Shown here one piece after another: positions 44,121-52,802 of a stretch of 64,000 nt of DNA. Origin of the DNA: Lentisphaerota bacterium (GTDB lineage: Bacteria > Verrucomicrobiota > Lentisphaeria > Victivallales > Victivallaceae); NCBI GenBank assembly GCA_015061745.1, contig SUWB01000002.1:62001-126000 (forward strand), given 5' to 3'. The notes under the pieces are model-generated. The model did not search any database. It saw only the letters and a list, made by a program, of their open reading frames with translations, and was not told where the DNA came from. The stretch's first letter is position 1. Each line of letters begins with the position of its first letter. The position numbers and the translations under genes are program-made.

Positions 44121-44200
44121 TGAATGGCGATTACTGAAACCCGATCGGGCAGCGAAACTTTGAAATGAGAAAAAAGATTTTTTTAATATCGCTGCACGAT

Positions 44201-44240
44201 AAAAAACGGAAGAAATGGTTTGATATCACCATTTCTTCCG
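44201..44240 (-). terminator. Terminator of the glutamate dehydrogenase gene
   Basis: Perfect 12-bp stem CGGAAGAAATGG/CCATTTCTTCCG (44207-44218 with 44229-44240), loop TGATATCAAA, followed on the minus strand by six T (44201-44206). It is 54 bp past the stop. Confidence 0.85.
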
Positions 44241-44249
44241 CACTTTGTG

Positions 44250-44282
44250 ATATCGTACCCCGCCTGCAGCCCGGGGCGATAT
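44250..44282. repeat. Bulged inverted repeat with ATATCG arms
   Basis: ATATCG pairs with CGATAT (44250-44255 with 44277-44282) and CCCCG with CGGGG (44258-44262 with 44272-44276), with a 2-base bulge and a 9-nt loop. It lies between the dehydrogenase stop and its terminator; its GATATC can pair alternatively with the one at 44222-44229 (GATATCAC/GTGATATC). Confidence 0.55.
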
Positions 44283-44293
44283 TTCGTTCTGAG

Positions 44294-47218
44294 TTATTTT
44301 GAGGCAATAACTCCTTGAATTTCATTTTTCAAGCTGCCGGCCTCGTTATAAATGATCCGTCCGGCAAGTTCCACAGCAGCGATCGCCTTGCGGTATTCAG
44401 CAGGAAGCCGCTTCAAACGGTCACTGTAAGAGGTGGCAAAAATCCGGGGCAGATGCGCAAGAAGCAGCTCATCGGTAATCAATTCACCGTGAGAGTCCAG
44501 ATATTCAGAGATCTCCACATTCTTGGCATTGATGTTCCGGGAAAGACGGTCGGTCAGATCGGTAAGAAATTCCCCTGTCGCCTTGCGGGTCGCAAAGAGC
44601 CATTCAGCTTCGCGGCGGGCATTGAAAGCAAGAATTTCCATAACCTGAGGCACCAGCACATCTTTTTCACGCCGGAATTCTTCTTCATCAAGCATCAAAC
44701 CCGACAGGATCTCATAAGAAGAAGTGATCACTCCGCACTTGTTGGCAGAAGCATCTTTCACATCCAGAATACCGGATTTCTGCAATTCAATACGGGCATC
44801 CGGAGTCAGGAAGGAGTTGGCACCCTCAACAATGGCACGGCAGCCCCGGCCTTCACCGTTGGCAAAATCCTGCCAGTTGTTGATATTGACCGTGGAAGGA
44901 CGTCCGCCGCAAGGAACGAAAATGTCCGCATAGCGGTGCAGATTGCTCTGGAAGATCCCCATAAATTCGTCACGGGTGATCTTGAGTTCCACATTCTTGC
45001 CATCCTTGCGGACAATCTGACGGTAAAACTCCACCCCATCCTCATTGCGGGGAGTGCTGTACACAATAAAGCCGCCTTCCCCTTTCAAACAGCGGGGATC
45101 AAATTTATCAAGATTGGCACTCAACACCAGCTTGCTCAATTCATCACGGTCGATACCCGCAGGATCAAAGAGGGCCGCAGGGCCGTCCGTAATGGCAACG
45201 ATACGCATTGCAGGATAGACATAATTGCCGTTTTCCTTGCGCAGCAGCAGTTTCATCATATTTCCGGCCACATCTCCAAAGGGACCGCCGGAAATCTTGA
45301 TGGAAAAGTCATCACACCTGGGATCAATCCCCAATTCCTGCATCGTGCGCAGGAAATATTCGTGGACACCGAAACTGGTAACACCGTATTCCTTGTGATT
45401 GATACCGCTTTCGGGCTTACCGGAAATAATTCCGCTGCCCAGCGTATAACCGGCACGGGCTCCATAATTTCCCATATAGCCGATCATATTGTCAAACATA
45501 TTTTCGTCAGGCCCGATTTCAACGATTTCACGGGCACCCCAGAGGTCGATGATCCGTTCATCCCGCAAAGTGCCGTCCTCTTTGTAATTGATGAGCGAAA
45601 GGAAAGCGGCAAAGAGAGCCTTTTGCGCTTCCCACAATTCGCTGCGCCAGTCGCCTTTGCCCTCAGTTTTAAGCAGAGTAATCATCTTTGAACCGCCTTC
45701 AAAGATGTCTTTATTCTTGCTGTGCTGGGTGTGTGCCAGCACAAAAACTTCACGGAAGAACTCATCCCGGGCGGCTTCAAAGTAGTCGCTGCGTTCCAGT
45801 TCGTTTGAAACGATGCGGGGAACCACAGTCCGCCAGCCGCCCCGGGCGATCTCAGAGAAACGCACCTGGAATCCGGCTGCGTGGCGGCGGTAGAAGAAAA
45901 AGACTCCGTAAGGCATATCGCCGGGGAAGGATTTACGGTATCCGGAACTCAAAGAGTCATAGAAATCCATAAAGTCAGGCTTCAGTCTGAAAGCAAGTGC
46001 CCCCTTGTCGATCACAAAGAAGTTGCTCTTTTCGACACAGTCAACAAAGTTCAGCAATGCCTGGAAAATATTACGGCTCAAAGCATCACGCTCAGCCATA
46101 CCGGAATTGATATCCCTGATGCGTTTCTGCAAACTCTCCTCATCCACCATTGAACCGCTCCAGTCAGGATCAAAGCGGCTGCGGAAAAGTTCAAAAAGAG
46201 AAGCTGCAAGCTCGGGATTGAGCACGATCAGTCTTTCAATATCCCCGTAACTGTAAGCACTGCGGTCAACAAAAGAAAACTGGCTGTGAGCAAATTCAGC
46301 AGCAGCCCGGAAAAAGTTGACATCCGCCAGATTCCACCGCCGCTTGACGGCAAATTCACGATGAAAGAGGTCGTTGCTGTCGCTCCAGTAAAGAGCTTTG
46401 ACGGCCCGTTCAAATTCAGGGATCTTGTCAGCTTCGCCGTCAAAGTAGAAACTGCCGATATCAACAGCACAGCGATCAAGATCCTCCTGCCCGGCAGAAT
46501 GTGAAAATTCACGCCAGTACGCACGCTCGATATGCAGATTGTTGAGCTGCATAGCTTCAACGATCAACCCGAAATAACGGCTTCCGGCAAAAGCATTGGG
46601 AGCAGCGACCAGCATCTTAAAGGTTTTGTCTCCGGTGGGAACGATCCGGACAGCGGCCCGGGATTCCCCCTGGACCTCAAGGGTCATTTCTATACGTTCA
46701 GCCAACCGGTCAATGGTCAAATCTGAAAGATGTTCCCAGTTCAAACGTGTATAAAGTTCCTCAAGTCCGGCGGGAACACTGCCGGCTTGATCGGCAAAAC
46801 AGTTGTTCAGTTCTTCAAGGGTGAAACAGGGAGATTCTTCAGGAAGGGGAGTCACAGTAAAGGCTTCGACCACCAGAAACTGATCTGCGCCCGCAGGTGT
46901 AAAGGGCTTGCTGGATTCGTGGATTCCGGCTCCGGTAAAGGGGAGAGAAGCCACTTCATTTCCGTCGGAACTGTGAAGCACTCCGCAGCTTTCATCACGC
47001 AGATAGAAACGGAAGATCTTACGGCCGATCTCAGTCTGCAAAGGAGCTCCATTGGGCTTGAGCAGAGTGAGAAAAGGCAGCATTGCACAAATTTCGCTTT
47101 CAGAATAGGTCTTAAAGAAGTATTCCGGCATAACTGCACGCAGTTCACGATAGCAGTTTTCCAATTTGACGGCATTCTCGTCAACAATATTCTTCAATGA
47201 AAGATTACGCTGTAACAT
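44294..47218 (-). CDS. gdh: Large NAD-dependent glutamate dehydrogenase
   Basis: 974 residues from the ATG at 47218 (GGGAG, 8 nt; an in-frame GTG at 47224 is too close to the SD). Catalytic domain in the second half: ARGGWRTVVPR, then GGSKMITLLK (substrate lysine region), MFDNMIGYMGNYGARAGYTL, KISGGPFGDVAGNMM (cofactor domain) and IVEGANSFLTPDAR. The long N-terminal half is regulatory-type. It resembles the roughly 115-kDa NAD-GDH class and not the 50-kDa hexamers. Such enzymes mainly oxidise glutamate to 2-oxoglutarate and ammonia. Own promoter and terminator: a single-gene unit. Confidence 0.9.
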   Translation of the reverse strand: MLQRNLSLKNIVDENAVKLENCYRELRAVMPEYFFKTYSESEICAMLPFLTLLKPNGAPLQTEIGRKIFRFYLRDESCGVLHSSDGNEVASLPFTGAGIHESSKPFTPAGADQFLVVEAFTVTPLPEESPCFTLEELNNCFADQAGSVPAGLEELYTRLNWEHLSDLTIDRLAERIEMTLEVQGESRAAVRIVPTGDKTFKMLVAAPNAFAGSRYFGLIVEAMQLNNLHIERAYWREFSHSAGQEDLDRCAVDIGSFYFDGEADKIPEFERAVKALYWSDSNDLFHREFAVKRRWNLADVNFFRAAAEFAHSQFSFVDRSAYSYGDIERLIVLNPELAASLFELFRSRFDPDWSGSMVDEESLQKRIRDINSGMAERDALSRNIFQALLNFVDCVEKSNFFVIDKGALAFRLKPDFMDFYDSLSSGYRKSFPGDMPYGVFFFYRRHAAGFQVRFSEIARGGWRTVVPRIVSNELERSDYFEAARDEFFREVFVLAHTQHSKNKDIFEGGSKMITLLKTEGKGDWRSELWEAQKALFAAFLSLINYKEDGTLRDERIIDLWGAREIVEIGPDENMFDNMIGYMGNYGARAGYTLGSGIISGKPESGINHKEYGVTSFGVHEYFLRTMQELGIDPRCDDFSIKISGGPFGDVAGNMMKLLLRKENGNYVYPAMRIVAITDGPAALFDPAGIDRDELSKLVLSANLDKFDPRCLKGEGGFIVYSTPRNEDGVEFYRQIVRKDGKNVELKITRDEFMGIFQSNLHRYADIFVPCGGRPSTVNINNWQDFANGEGRGCRAIVEGANSFLTPDARIELQKSGILDVKDASANKCGVITSSYEILSGLMLDEEEFRREKDVLVPQVMEILAFNARREAEWLFATRKATGEFLTDLTDRLSRNINAKNVEISEYLDSHGELITDELLLAHLPRIFATSYSDRLKRLPAEYRKAIAAVELAGRIIYNEAGSLKNEIQGVIASK

Positions 47219-47255
47219 ATACACAACTCCCTGTTAAAAATGGTACGCTTTCGAT

Positions 47256-47283
47256 AATATACTCTCAATGCCGGAAATTACAA
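47256..47283 (-). promoter_or_regulatory. Promoter of the glutamate dehydrogenase gene
   Basis: Minus strand: TTGTAA (47278-47283), a 16-bp spacer and TATATT (47256-47261). Confidence 0.65.
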
Positions 47284-47305
47284 GCAATATCCGGCAATAC
47301 GGAAA

Positions 47306-47379
47306 CAAAAAAGCTCCTCCCGGGGAGCTTTGACGGCATCGGCCGTCATCACTTTTGATCTGAGAGGAGCTTTTTTTTG
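47306..47379 (-). terminator. Terminator after the aminotransferase gene
   Basis: Minus strand: AGCTCC/GGAGCT hairpin (47312-47329) followed by a T-run (47306-47312). A larger alternative pairs GAGGAGCT with AGCTCCTC at 47362-47378 around a GACGGC/GCCGTC hairpin, and has T-runs on both strands. Confidence 0.8.
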
Positions 47380-47393
47380 AAGTGCTGCATCAA

Positions 47394-48761
47394 TTACTTG
47401 GCAAATACAGCATCACAGGCTTCTTCAAAGACTGCAATGGATTCGCGGAGCATATCTTCTTTGATGGTCAAAGGAGGAGCGATCTTGACACATTCGCCGC
47501 CTTTGCCCACAGGAGCAAACATCAGCAGACCGCGATAAAGACACTCAAGGTTGATCTTGAGTGAGGTTTCGGGATCGGGTTCCTTGTCACCTTTGGTACA
47601 GCGGATACCGGCCACCAGCCCCTTACCGCCGACCCAGGTCAGACGGTCAGAATATTTCTGCTGGATGCGACGGAGTTCAGGCTGCAGGATCTCACCCATA
47701 CGGGCAGCATTTTCCACCAGATTTTCCTCTTTGAGGATCTTGAGGTTTTCCAGAGCGGCAGCCACGCAGAGGGGAGAACCGGAGTGGGTGGAGGTCATAG
47801 AACCGGGAGCGTAAAGATCCATAATGTCACGACGGCCGATCACAGCTGAAAGAGGCAGGCTGGAGCTGACACCCTTACCGCAGGGAATCAAGTCGGGTTT
47901 GATGCCGTAGTGCTGGAAGGTGAAAAATTTACCGGTACGGCCGAATCCGGCCTGAACTTCGTCCATAGCAAGAACGATGTCATATTTGCGGCAGAACTTT
48001 TCCAGTTCCTGAGCATATTCAACAGGCATAAAGTCGGGACCGCCGCCCTGATAGGACTCAGACATCACACCGGCGATTTCGTCGGGTTCAATATTGTTGG
48101 CCTTGAGGGTGTCGAGGAACTGCTGGAAGGTGGGTTTCTCGTTACGGAAACCGTCGGGGAAAGGAACCTGGATAAAGGTACGGTCACCGTCGATGATCCA
48201 TTCTTTCAGAGCGGGAGTACCGCCGGCCAGCTGGGAACCCATTGTACGGCCGTGGAAAGCAGAACCGAAGGAGATGAAGTATTTGCGTTTGGGACCGTAT
48301 TTCTTGAGAGCATAGGTCTTGGCCATCTTGATGCAGTTTTCGGTGGCTTCAGAACCGGTGGAAAGCAAAAACACGGTGTAGTTGTCGGGATCGGGAGCCT
48401 GAGCCTGGAGCATTTCAGTCAGCTCCACACGGCCTTCGTGCACAAACACATAGGTGGCGAGCAGGTGCTGGTCGATGATCTCGTGGAGTTTCTTTTCAAT
48501 CCGGGGGTGAGCGTGACCGGTGTTGGTGATAAGCACGCCGCTTGACCAGTCGATCCACTTATTGCCGTAACGGTCACTGACCTGGCAGTCCTGAGCGGAA
48601 TGCCAGATAATAGGGGGCTGTCCGGACATTGAACGGGGTTCGCTCTTGCGCAGACGTTCAAAGAAAGGCAGTGATTCCGGAACGGGAATCGCAGTTTTGA
48701 TGGAACGGTACTTGGTCTCGATCTGAGGCACTTCCACCGGAGTAAGTGAATATTCAGCCAT
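47394..48761 (-). CDS. Class-III PLP-dependent aminotransferase
   Basis: 455 residues. Fold type I omega-aminotransferase: LSTGSEATENCIKMA (phosphate-binding), SFGSAFHGRTMGS, MDEVQAGFGRTGKFF (Asp to pyridine N) and CGKGVSSSLPLS with the Schiff-base lysine. Family members include GABA, ornithine/acetylornithine and dialkylglycine enzymes; the exact substrate cannot be told. Last gene of the ROK-Gfo/Idh-aminotransferase unit; AAGGAAAAA precedes the ATG. Pairing with an oxidoreductase suggests making or breaking an amino sugar or omega-amino compound, giving glutamate that the neighbouring dehydrogenase could use. Confidence 0.88.
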   Translation of the reverse strand: MAEYSLTPVEVPQIETKYRSIKTAIPVPESLPFFERLRKSEPRSMSGQPPIIWHSAQDCQVSDRYGNKWIDWSSGVLITNTGHAHPRIEKKLHEIIDQHLLATYVFVHEGRVELTEMLQAQAPDPDNYTVFLLSTGSEATENCIKMAKTYALKKYGPKRKYFISFGSAFHGRTMGSQLAGGTPALKEWIIDGDRTFIQVPFPDGFRNEKPTFQQFLDTLKANNIEPDEIAGVMSESYQGGGPDFMPVEYAQELEKFCRKYDIVLAMDEVQAGFGRTGKFFTFQHYGIKPDLIPCGKGVSSSLPLSAVIGRRDIMDLYAPGSMTSTHSGSPLCVAAALENLKILKEENLVENAARMGEILQPELRRIQQKYSDRLTWVGGKGLVAGIRCTKGDKEPDPETSLKINLECLYRGLLMFAPVGKGGECVKIAPPLTIKEDMLRESIAVFEEACDAVFAK

Positions 48762-48800
48762 AATGTTTTTCCTTATTTTTATGTTGAAAGTGGTTGTTTT

Positions 48801-50060
48801 TTACTTTTTAAGACGGACAACAGGACGGTCACCGGAGTAATCAATGACAGCCAGATCACCGCCGTTGGTGATGGAAAGACGGGCCGCTTCCTGCACCAGT
48901 TCGTTGTAACTGGAGTTTTCGGGAGTGGCGATAAGACCGTTTTCATTGACCTCTTTGATGGCAGCCTGACGGATAGCCAGAGCGTTGGCAGGGTCAGCAG
49001 CCACACGCACTTCAATATCCCGGGCCATAGTAAGAGAAGCAGTCACAGAGTCAACACCGTAGCCGATGGGTTTGAGACCGGGACCGGCATAGGGGACTTC
49101 ACGCATAAAGTCGGGATTGACATAAGCAAAGCTCTTGTCGCACTTGACGGTGTAGCAATGTTCAACGCCGCGGACGTGGTCATCGTGATCCAGCAGACCG
49201 GAACGGTCATCGCCTTCAAAGTACATAATAAGGCCCTGATCGTTGCCGCCGCCGGCTTCGTTGGGATATCCGAGACCGTTGTTGACAGAGAGGATTGCTC
49301 CATTTTCAAAAACCACACGGCCGTTTGTCCACATATAGCCTTCTTTGCCGTTGGGGAACTTGCCCTTGCGGCCGGAAACTGAGATTTCCACAGGTTTCAG
49401 ACCGGTGATGAAGCAGACCAGGTCAACGTAGTGGCAGCCGACGTACACAAAGGGGTCGGTATTTTCACAGGTAAACCAGTTCTGGAAGTTGGAATGACGG
49501 TAGTAGTAGGGTTCCAGCAAACGGGCTTCGCCGAGAGCGAACTCGCCAAAGAGACCTTCTCGGCAGGTTTTGCGGGCGATAAGGTTGCGGCGGTCAAAGC
49601 GTTTGTGGTATTCAACGCCCACAAAGCAGCCCTTTTCCCGGGCGATTTTTTCGATTTCCATAGCCTGTTCATATTTCAGAACCAGAGGCTTGACACAGAG
49701 GACGTGCTGATTGAATTCAAGCACTCCCTTCAACACAGGATAGTGCAGCTGGTCAGGCAGAGCAATAATGACCATCTGATAGGGTTTCTGTTTGGCAAGA
49801 ACTTTTTTGTAAAGTTCAGGATCCGTGCTGTCGGGCTCACCGGGAGCAGGACAGGTGGAAAAACTCTGATCGGGGAAACAGCGTTTGATGGATTCGCTGT
49901 CACGCAGAGCCGCCACAGCGGAACTGCGCATATCCACCACGGTGATCTCACCGATAACACCTTCGCGGCGCATCTGCAAAGCAGCAGGCAGCAGCAGATC
50001 GTTGACGATCATACCGGCACCGATGATGGTAAGATCAAGAGAGGTTTTGTTTTCGCTCAT
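48801..50060 (-). CDS. Gfo/Idh/MocA-family NAD(P)-dependent oxidoreductase
   Basis: 419 residues. N-terminal Rossmann domain LTIIGAGMIVND; the family EKP catalytic lysine motif appears as CVKPLVL, with the acid replaced by Val; a His in GCHYVDLVCFITG fits the C-terminal active-site position. Members oxidise or reduce sugars, inositols and amino sugars. AAGGAAC precedes the ATG. It lies between the ROK repressor (30 bp) and the aminotransferase (39 bp), so these are probably one pathway under ROK control. Confidence 0.88.
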   Translation of the reverse strand: MSENKTSLDLTIIGAGMIVNDLLLPAALQMRREGVIGEITVVDMRSSAVAALRDSESIKRCFPDQSFSTCPAPGEPDSTDPELYKKVLAKQKPYQMVIIALPDQLHYPVLKGVLEFNQHVLCVKPLVLKYEQAMEIEKIAREKGCFVGVEYHKRFDRRNLIARKTCREGLFGEFALGEARLLEPYYYRHSNFQNWFTCENTDPFVYVGCHYVDLVCFITGLKPVEISVSGRKGKFPNGKEGYMWTNGRVVFENGAILSVNNGLGYPNEAGGGNDQGLIMYFEGDDRSGLLDHDDHVRGVEHCYTVKCDKSFAYVNPDFMREVPYAGPGLKPIGYGVDSVTASLTMARDIEVRVAADPANALAIRQAAIKEVNENGLIATPENSSYNELVQEAARLSITNGGDLAVIDYSGDRPVVRLKK

Positions 50061-50090
50061 ATCAATGTTCCTTTATGTAAAGATGAACGG

Positions 50091-51197
50091 TTATTTTATG
50101 ATCCTGTCCAGCACCACCTGGGCTCCGCCCACGGCGACACCGGAACTTCCGAAAAATGATTTTTCAACAGCGACCCGTCCTCCTACGGAGCGGGCAGCAG
50201 AGTTCTTTTCAACGATTTTTTTGAACCGGTCAAACCACTGGTCGCCGTATTCAAGAGCCCGACCTCCGAGAATAATGGCTTCAGGATCAAAGAGGTTGGC
50301 AGCCGTTTCTGCGGCAAATGCGAGATGTTCAGCATTGAGCATAGCCAACTCAACAGCCGGCGGATCCCCCGCCTGAAAGGCCTGCAAAAAGGCGGAAAAA
50401 CCGGATTTCTCACCTTTCAGACGTGAAAATTCCGCAGCCACGGCACTGGGACGGGCACGTTCCTCGATACGTCCTCCGCCCGGCAGGTGGAGCAAGCCGA
50501 TTTCTCCGGCAGTTCCGCTGCTGCCGCGATAAATGTCTCCATCGATAAAAACACCTGCACCCACGCCCCTTCCGGATGTGAGATAAACAATGGAATCATA
50601 CTCTTTTCCGGCTCCGAAAAGAGCCTCGGCAAGAGCTGCGGCATTGGGACGTCTCTCAAGAATAACAGGTAAACGGCACAAGGCTTCAAGTTTTGCGGCA
50701 AATCCTCTTTCACCGATATCAAGGGTTGCGGCACCGGCGACATCGTTGCGGACGGGATCCACCACACCTGAAACGGCGACACCGACTCCGGTCAGGCTGT
50801 TTTCAGGAGCTTGAAGGGCGAGACGCCTGACCAGTTCGGCGGTCACACTGAGAATCGATTCAAAATCATTGGCGTATTCCATTTCTTCTGAAGCCATCAC
50901 GACACAGCCGCAGTCGCACAGAACACCGCGGATCAGATAATCATCACCGAGATCAATACCGATGGCACATCTGCCGCCCGGGGCTATACGCAGCAGAATG
51001 GGAGGCTTGCCGCCGGTGGAGTCCCCCCGTCCGACCTCCTGCACAAGTCCTTCGCGTACAAGTTCCTCCACAATGGCAGAAACGGCCGGCCGGGTCAGAC
51101 CGCAACGCTGGGAAAGTGCCGCCCGCGAGATCATTCCCTCGGTTCGCAGCAAATTGAATATCCGGCGTTTTCCGGAAAGCTGTGTTTTAACGGACAT
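50091..51197 (-). CDS. ROK-family transcriptional repressor without the zinc cluster
   Basis: 368 residues. N-terminal winged helix (about 8-65: RTEGMISRAALSQRCGLTRPA, VSAIVEELVREGLV) followed by a ROK domain (AIGIDLG, GVGVAVSGVVD, YLTSGRGVGAGVFIDG). The usual ExGH and CxCGxxGCxE zinc motif reads GEIGLLHLPGGGRIEE, so His and all cysteines are lost. It probably senses a sugar or amino sugar and represses its own unit; a 9-bp palindrome sits in its leader. AAGGAAC precedes the ATG at 51197. Confidence 0.9.
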   Translation of the reverse strand: MSVKTQLSGKRRIFNLLRTEGMISRAALSQRCGLTRPAVSAIVEELVREGLVQEVGRGDSTGGKPPILLRIAPGGRCAIGIDLGDDYLIRGVLCDCGCVVMASEEMEYANDFESILSVTAELVRRLALQAPENSLTGVGVAVSGVVDPVRNDVAGAATLDIGERGFAAKLEALCRLPVILERRPNAAALAEALFGAGKEYDSIVYLTSGRGVGAGVFIDGDIYRGSSGTAGEIGLLHLPGGGRIEERARPSAVAAEFSRLKGEKSGFSAFLQAFQAGDPPAVELAMLNAEHLAFAAETAANLFDPEAIILGGRALEYGDQWFDRFKKIVEKNSAARSVGGRVAVEKSFFGSSGVAVGGAQVVLDRIIK

Positions 51198-51245
51198 TGT
51201 TGTTCCTTATGGAATCTGTATCTGACTTTTTTAATGCAGAGGAGC

Positions 51246-51273
51246 ATTAACAAAAAAACAATTCTTTGTTAAT
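51246..51273. promoter_or_regulatory. Palindromic operator candidate for the ROK repressor
   Basis: ATTAACAAA (51246-51254) and TTTGTTAAT (51265-51273), perfect 9-bp arms with a 10-bp centre, about 9-36 bp downstream of the predicted start of the ROK unit. TTTGTTAA-type half sites are common for ROK regulators such as XylR. Confidence 0.55.
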
Positions 51274-51288
51274 CGACCTTACAAACAT

Positions 51289-51316
51289 AATATAACACCT
51301 GTTTTTCATAATTCAA
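51289..51316 (-). promoter_or_regulatory. Promoter of the ROK unit
   Basis: Minus strand: TTGAAT (51311-51316), a 16-bp spacer and TATATT (51289-51294). Confidence 0.65.
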
Positions 51317-51401
51317 GATGATTTTTGACTTTTTTTAAAAAAAGTATTCTGAAACTGAAATCGTGATTCTGTTTTTTCCCATTAAAAAACCTTTTTCCAC
51401 C

Positions 51402-51430
51402 TTGACAAGAGGCTGAAAAAGTGATATATT
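51402..51430 (+). promoter_or_regulatory. Promoter of the M20 amidohydrolase gene
   Basis: TTGACA (51402-51407), a 17-bp spacer and TATATT (51425-51430). Confidence 0.8.
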
Positions 51431-51477
51431 CCCTTTGAAGCAATCCAATATCAACAACATAAGGAAATCTCAAAGCA

Positions 51478-52650
51478 ATGCTCGAACAACTTATTGCAGC
51501 CATTGATACCCGCAAAAAAGCTCTCAGGGAAGTTTCTGATGCTCTTTGGAACAATCCGGAAACAGCTTACAAAGAATTCTTTGCTGCTGAAACGGCTTCC
51601 GCATTTCTTGAAAAATGCGGGTTTTCAGTAACCCGCCCCTGTTATGGTGTTGAAACAGCCTTCCGCTGCGAATTCAGCAACGGCGAAGGTCCTGTTTTTG
51701 CCATCGCCGCTGAATACGATGCCCTTCCCGAAATCGGTCACGGCTGTGGACACAACCTCATTTGCGTCGCAGGCCTTGCCGCTTTTCTGGCAAGTGTGCA
51801 GGTAATGAAAGACAATAACATTCCCGGAAAAGTTATTCTTTTAGGGACTCCCGCCGAAGAAGGCGGCGGCGGCAAAGTCCATATGGCTGACGGCGGCTGC
51901 CTTGAAGGAGTAGATGCTGTAATTATGGTGCATCCTTCTGCCAGAACCACTCCCGATATGGGTTCGACTGCCAATTGCGGTCTGGAAGTTATTTTCCACG
52001 GCAAAAGTTCTCACGCTGCCGCCTATCCCGAAAAGGGCATCAATGCCCTTGATGCAGTCAATCTGCTTTTTACCGGAGTCAACACATTCCGGCAGTATAT
52101 CCCGGAACACGCCCGTATCCACGGCGTTATCCTTGACGGCGGAATCGTTCCCAATGTCATCCCGGATTATGCCCGCTGCCGCTTCTATTTGCGTACAGCC
52201 GATGAATCCTGGGCTCCGGCTCTGGAAAAGAAATTCAGAGACATCGTTAAAGGGGCAGAACTGATGACAGGAGCCACTGCGGAAATCGCTCCTTTCCGGG
52301 CCGCCTACAAAGCCAGACGTCCCAACCGTACGATGAATCACGAATACATCAGATGTATGGAAGCCCAAGGAGCTAAAGTTGTGATTCCTGACAAACCCGG
52401 ACGCGGTTCCTCTGATTTCGGCAACTTCTCACAGATAGTCCCCGGTATCCACGCTTATTTTGCAGTTTCCGAAAACTCTGAGCCTGTCGGACATTCCCCC
52501 GAATTTGCCGCTGAAGCAGGCAAGGATTTCGGTTTTGAAAACGCTATGCGTGCCGCAGCTTCACAAGCCGCCGTGGTCTGCCGTTTTATGACGGAACCGG
52601 AATTCCGTGAAGCAGTCATTGCAGACTTCAATTACAACAAACCTTTCTGA
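51478..52650 (+). CDS. M20-family metal-dependent amidohydrolase
   Basis: 390 residues, M20D type (aminobenzoyl-glutamate/aminoacylase-like). Metal site: AAEYDALPEIGHGCGHN, then TPAEEGGGGK, VHPS and GRGSSDFGN, with GHSPEFA near the end. A dimerisation insert covers about 170-290. It would hydrolyse an N-acyl or dipeptide amide in the cytoplasm; there is no signal peptide. It is divergent from the ROK unit with its own promoter. AAGGA lies 12 nt before the ATG. Confidence 0.9.
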   Translation: MLEQLIAAIDTRKKALREVSDALWNNPETAYKEFFAAETASAFLEKCGFSVTRPCYGVETAFRCEFSNGEGPVFAIAAEYDALPEIGHGCGHNLICVAGLAAFLASVQVMKDNNIPGKVILLGTPAEEGGGGKVHMADGGCLEGVDAVIMVHPSARTTPDMGSTANCGLEVIFHGKSSHAAAYPEKGINALDAVNLLFTGVNTFRQYIPEHARIHGVILDGGIVPNVIPDYARCRFYLRTADESWAPALEKKFRDIVKGAELMTGATAEIAPFRAAYKARRPNRTMNHEYIRCMEAQGAKVVIPDKPGRGSSDFGNFSQIVPGIHAYFAVSENSEPVGHSPEFAAEAGKDFGFENAMRAAASQAAVVCRFMTEPEFREAVIADFNYNKPF

Positions 52651-52678
52651 GAACCGGAAAGAAAAACAGGGATATTCT

Positions 52679-52699
52679 GAAAAATAGCGTTAATTTTTC
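52679..52699 (+). terminator. Weak AT-rich terminator after the amidohydrolase
   Basis: 7-bp stem GAAAAAT/ATTTTTC with loop AGCGTTA followed by TCTTTTG; little GC, so doubtful. Confidence 0.3.
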
Positions 52700-52709
52700 T
52701 CTTTTGCCC

Positions 52710-52737
52710 TTGCAGAGAGGAAAAAACGTGTTATATT
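52710..52737 (+). promoter_or_regulatory. Promoter of the lipoprotein-PhoH unit
   Basis: TTGCAG (52710-52715), a 16-bp spacer and TATATT (52732-52737), giving a leader of about 58 nt. Confidence 0.65.
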
Positions 52738-52802
52738 ATCCGCAATTTCACCGTCAACAAAAACAAGACAGAATATAAAACAAATCCAAGGAGATCTTTC
52801 AA

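Larger units (their letters stand above)
43525..44293. other. Gene-free stretch between rpsP and the dehydrogenase
   Basis: About 770 bp without a credible gene. It contains, from left to right: the rpsP leader (about 230 nt, with a hairpin GGCTC/GAGCC at 43702-43720 and a second TATATT at 43612-43617), the rpsP promoter, a pair of GATATCGCC motifs at 43950 and 43981, four tandem 10-bp units at 44081-44120, and GATATC-bearing hairpins at 44201-44282. The segment 43800-43940 shows nothing I recognise. Frames open here have no family character. Confidence 0.6.

Noticed and set aside
43537-44163. Open frame of 208 codons on the plus strand in the gene-free stretch
   Set aside because: No ribosome site, runs across the rpsP leader and promoter, repeats and hairpins, and has no domain character.
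44315-45691. 458-codon frame opposite the glutamate dehydrogenase
   Set aside because: Antisense shadow caused by codon bias of the real gene.
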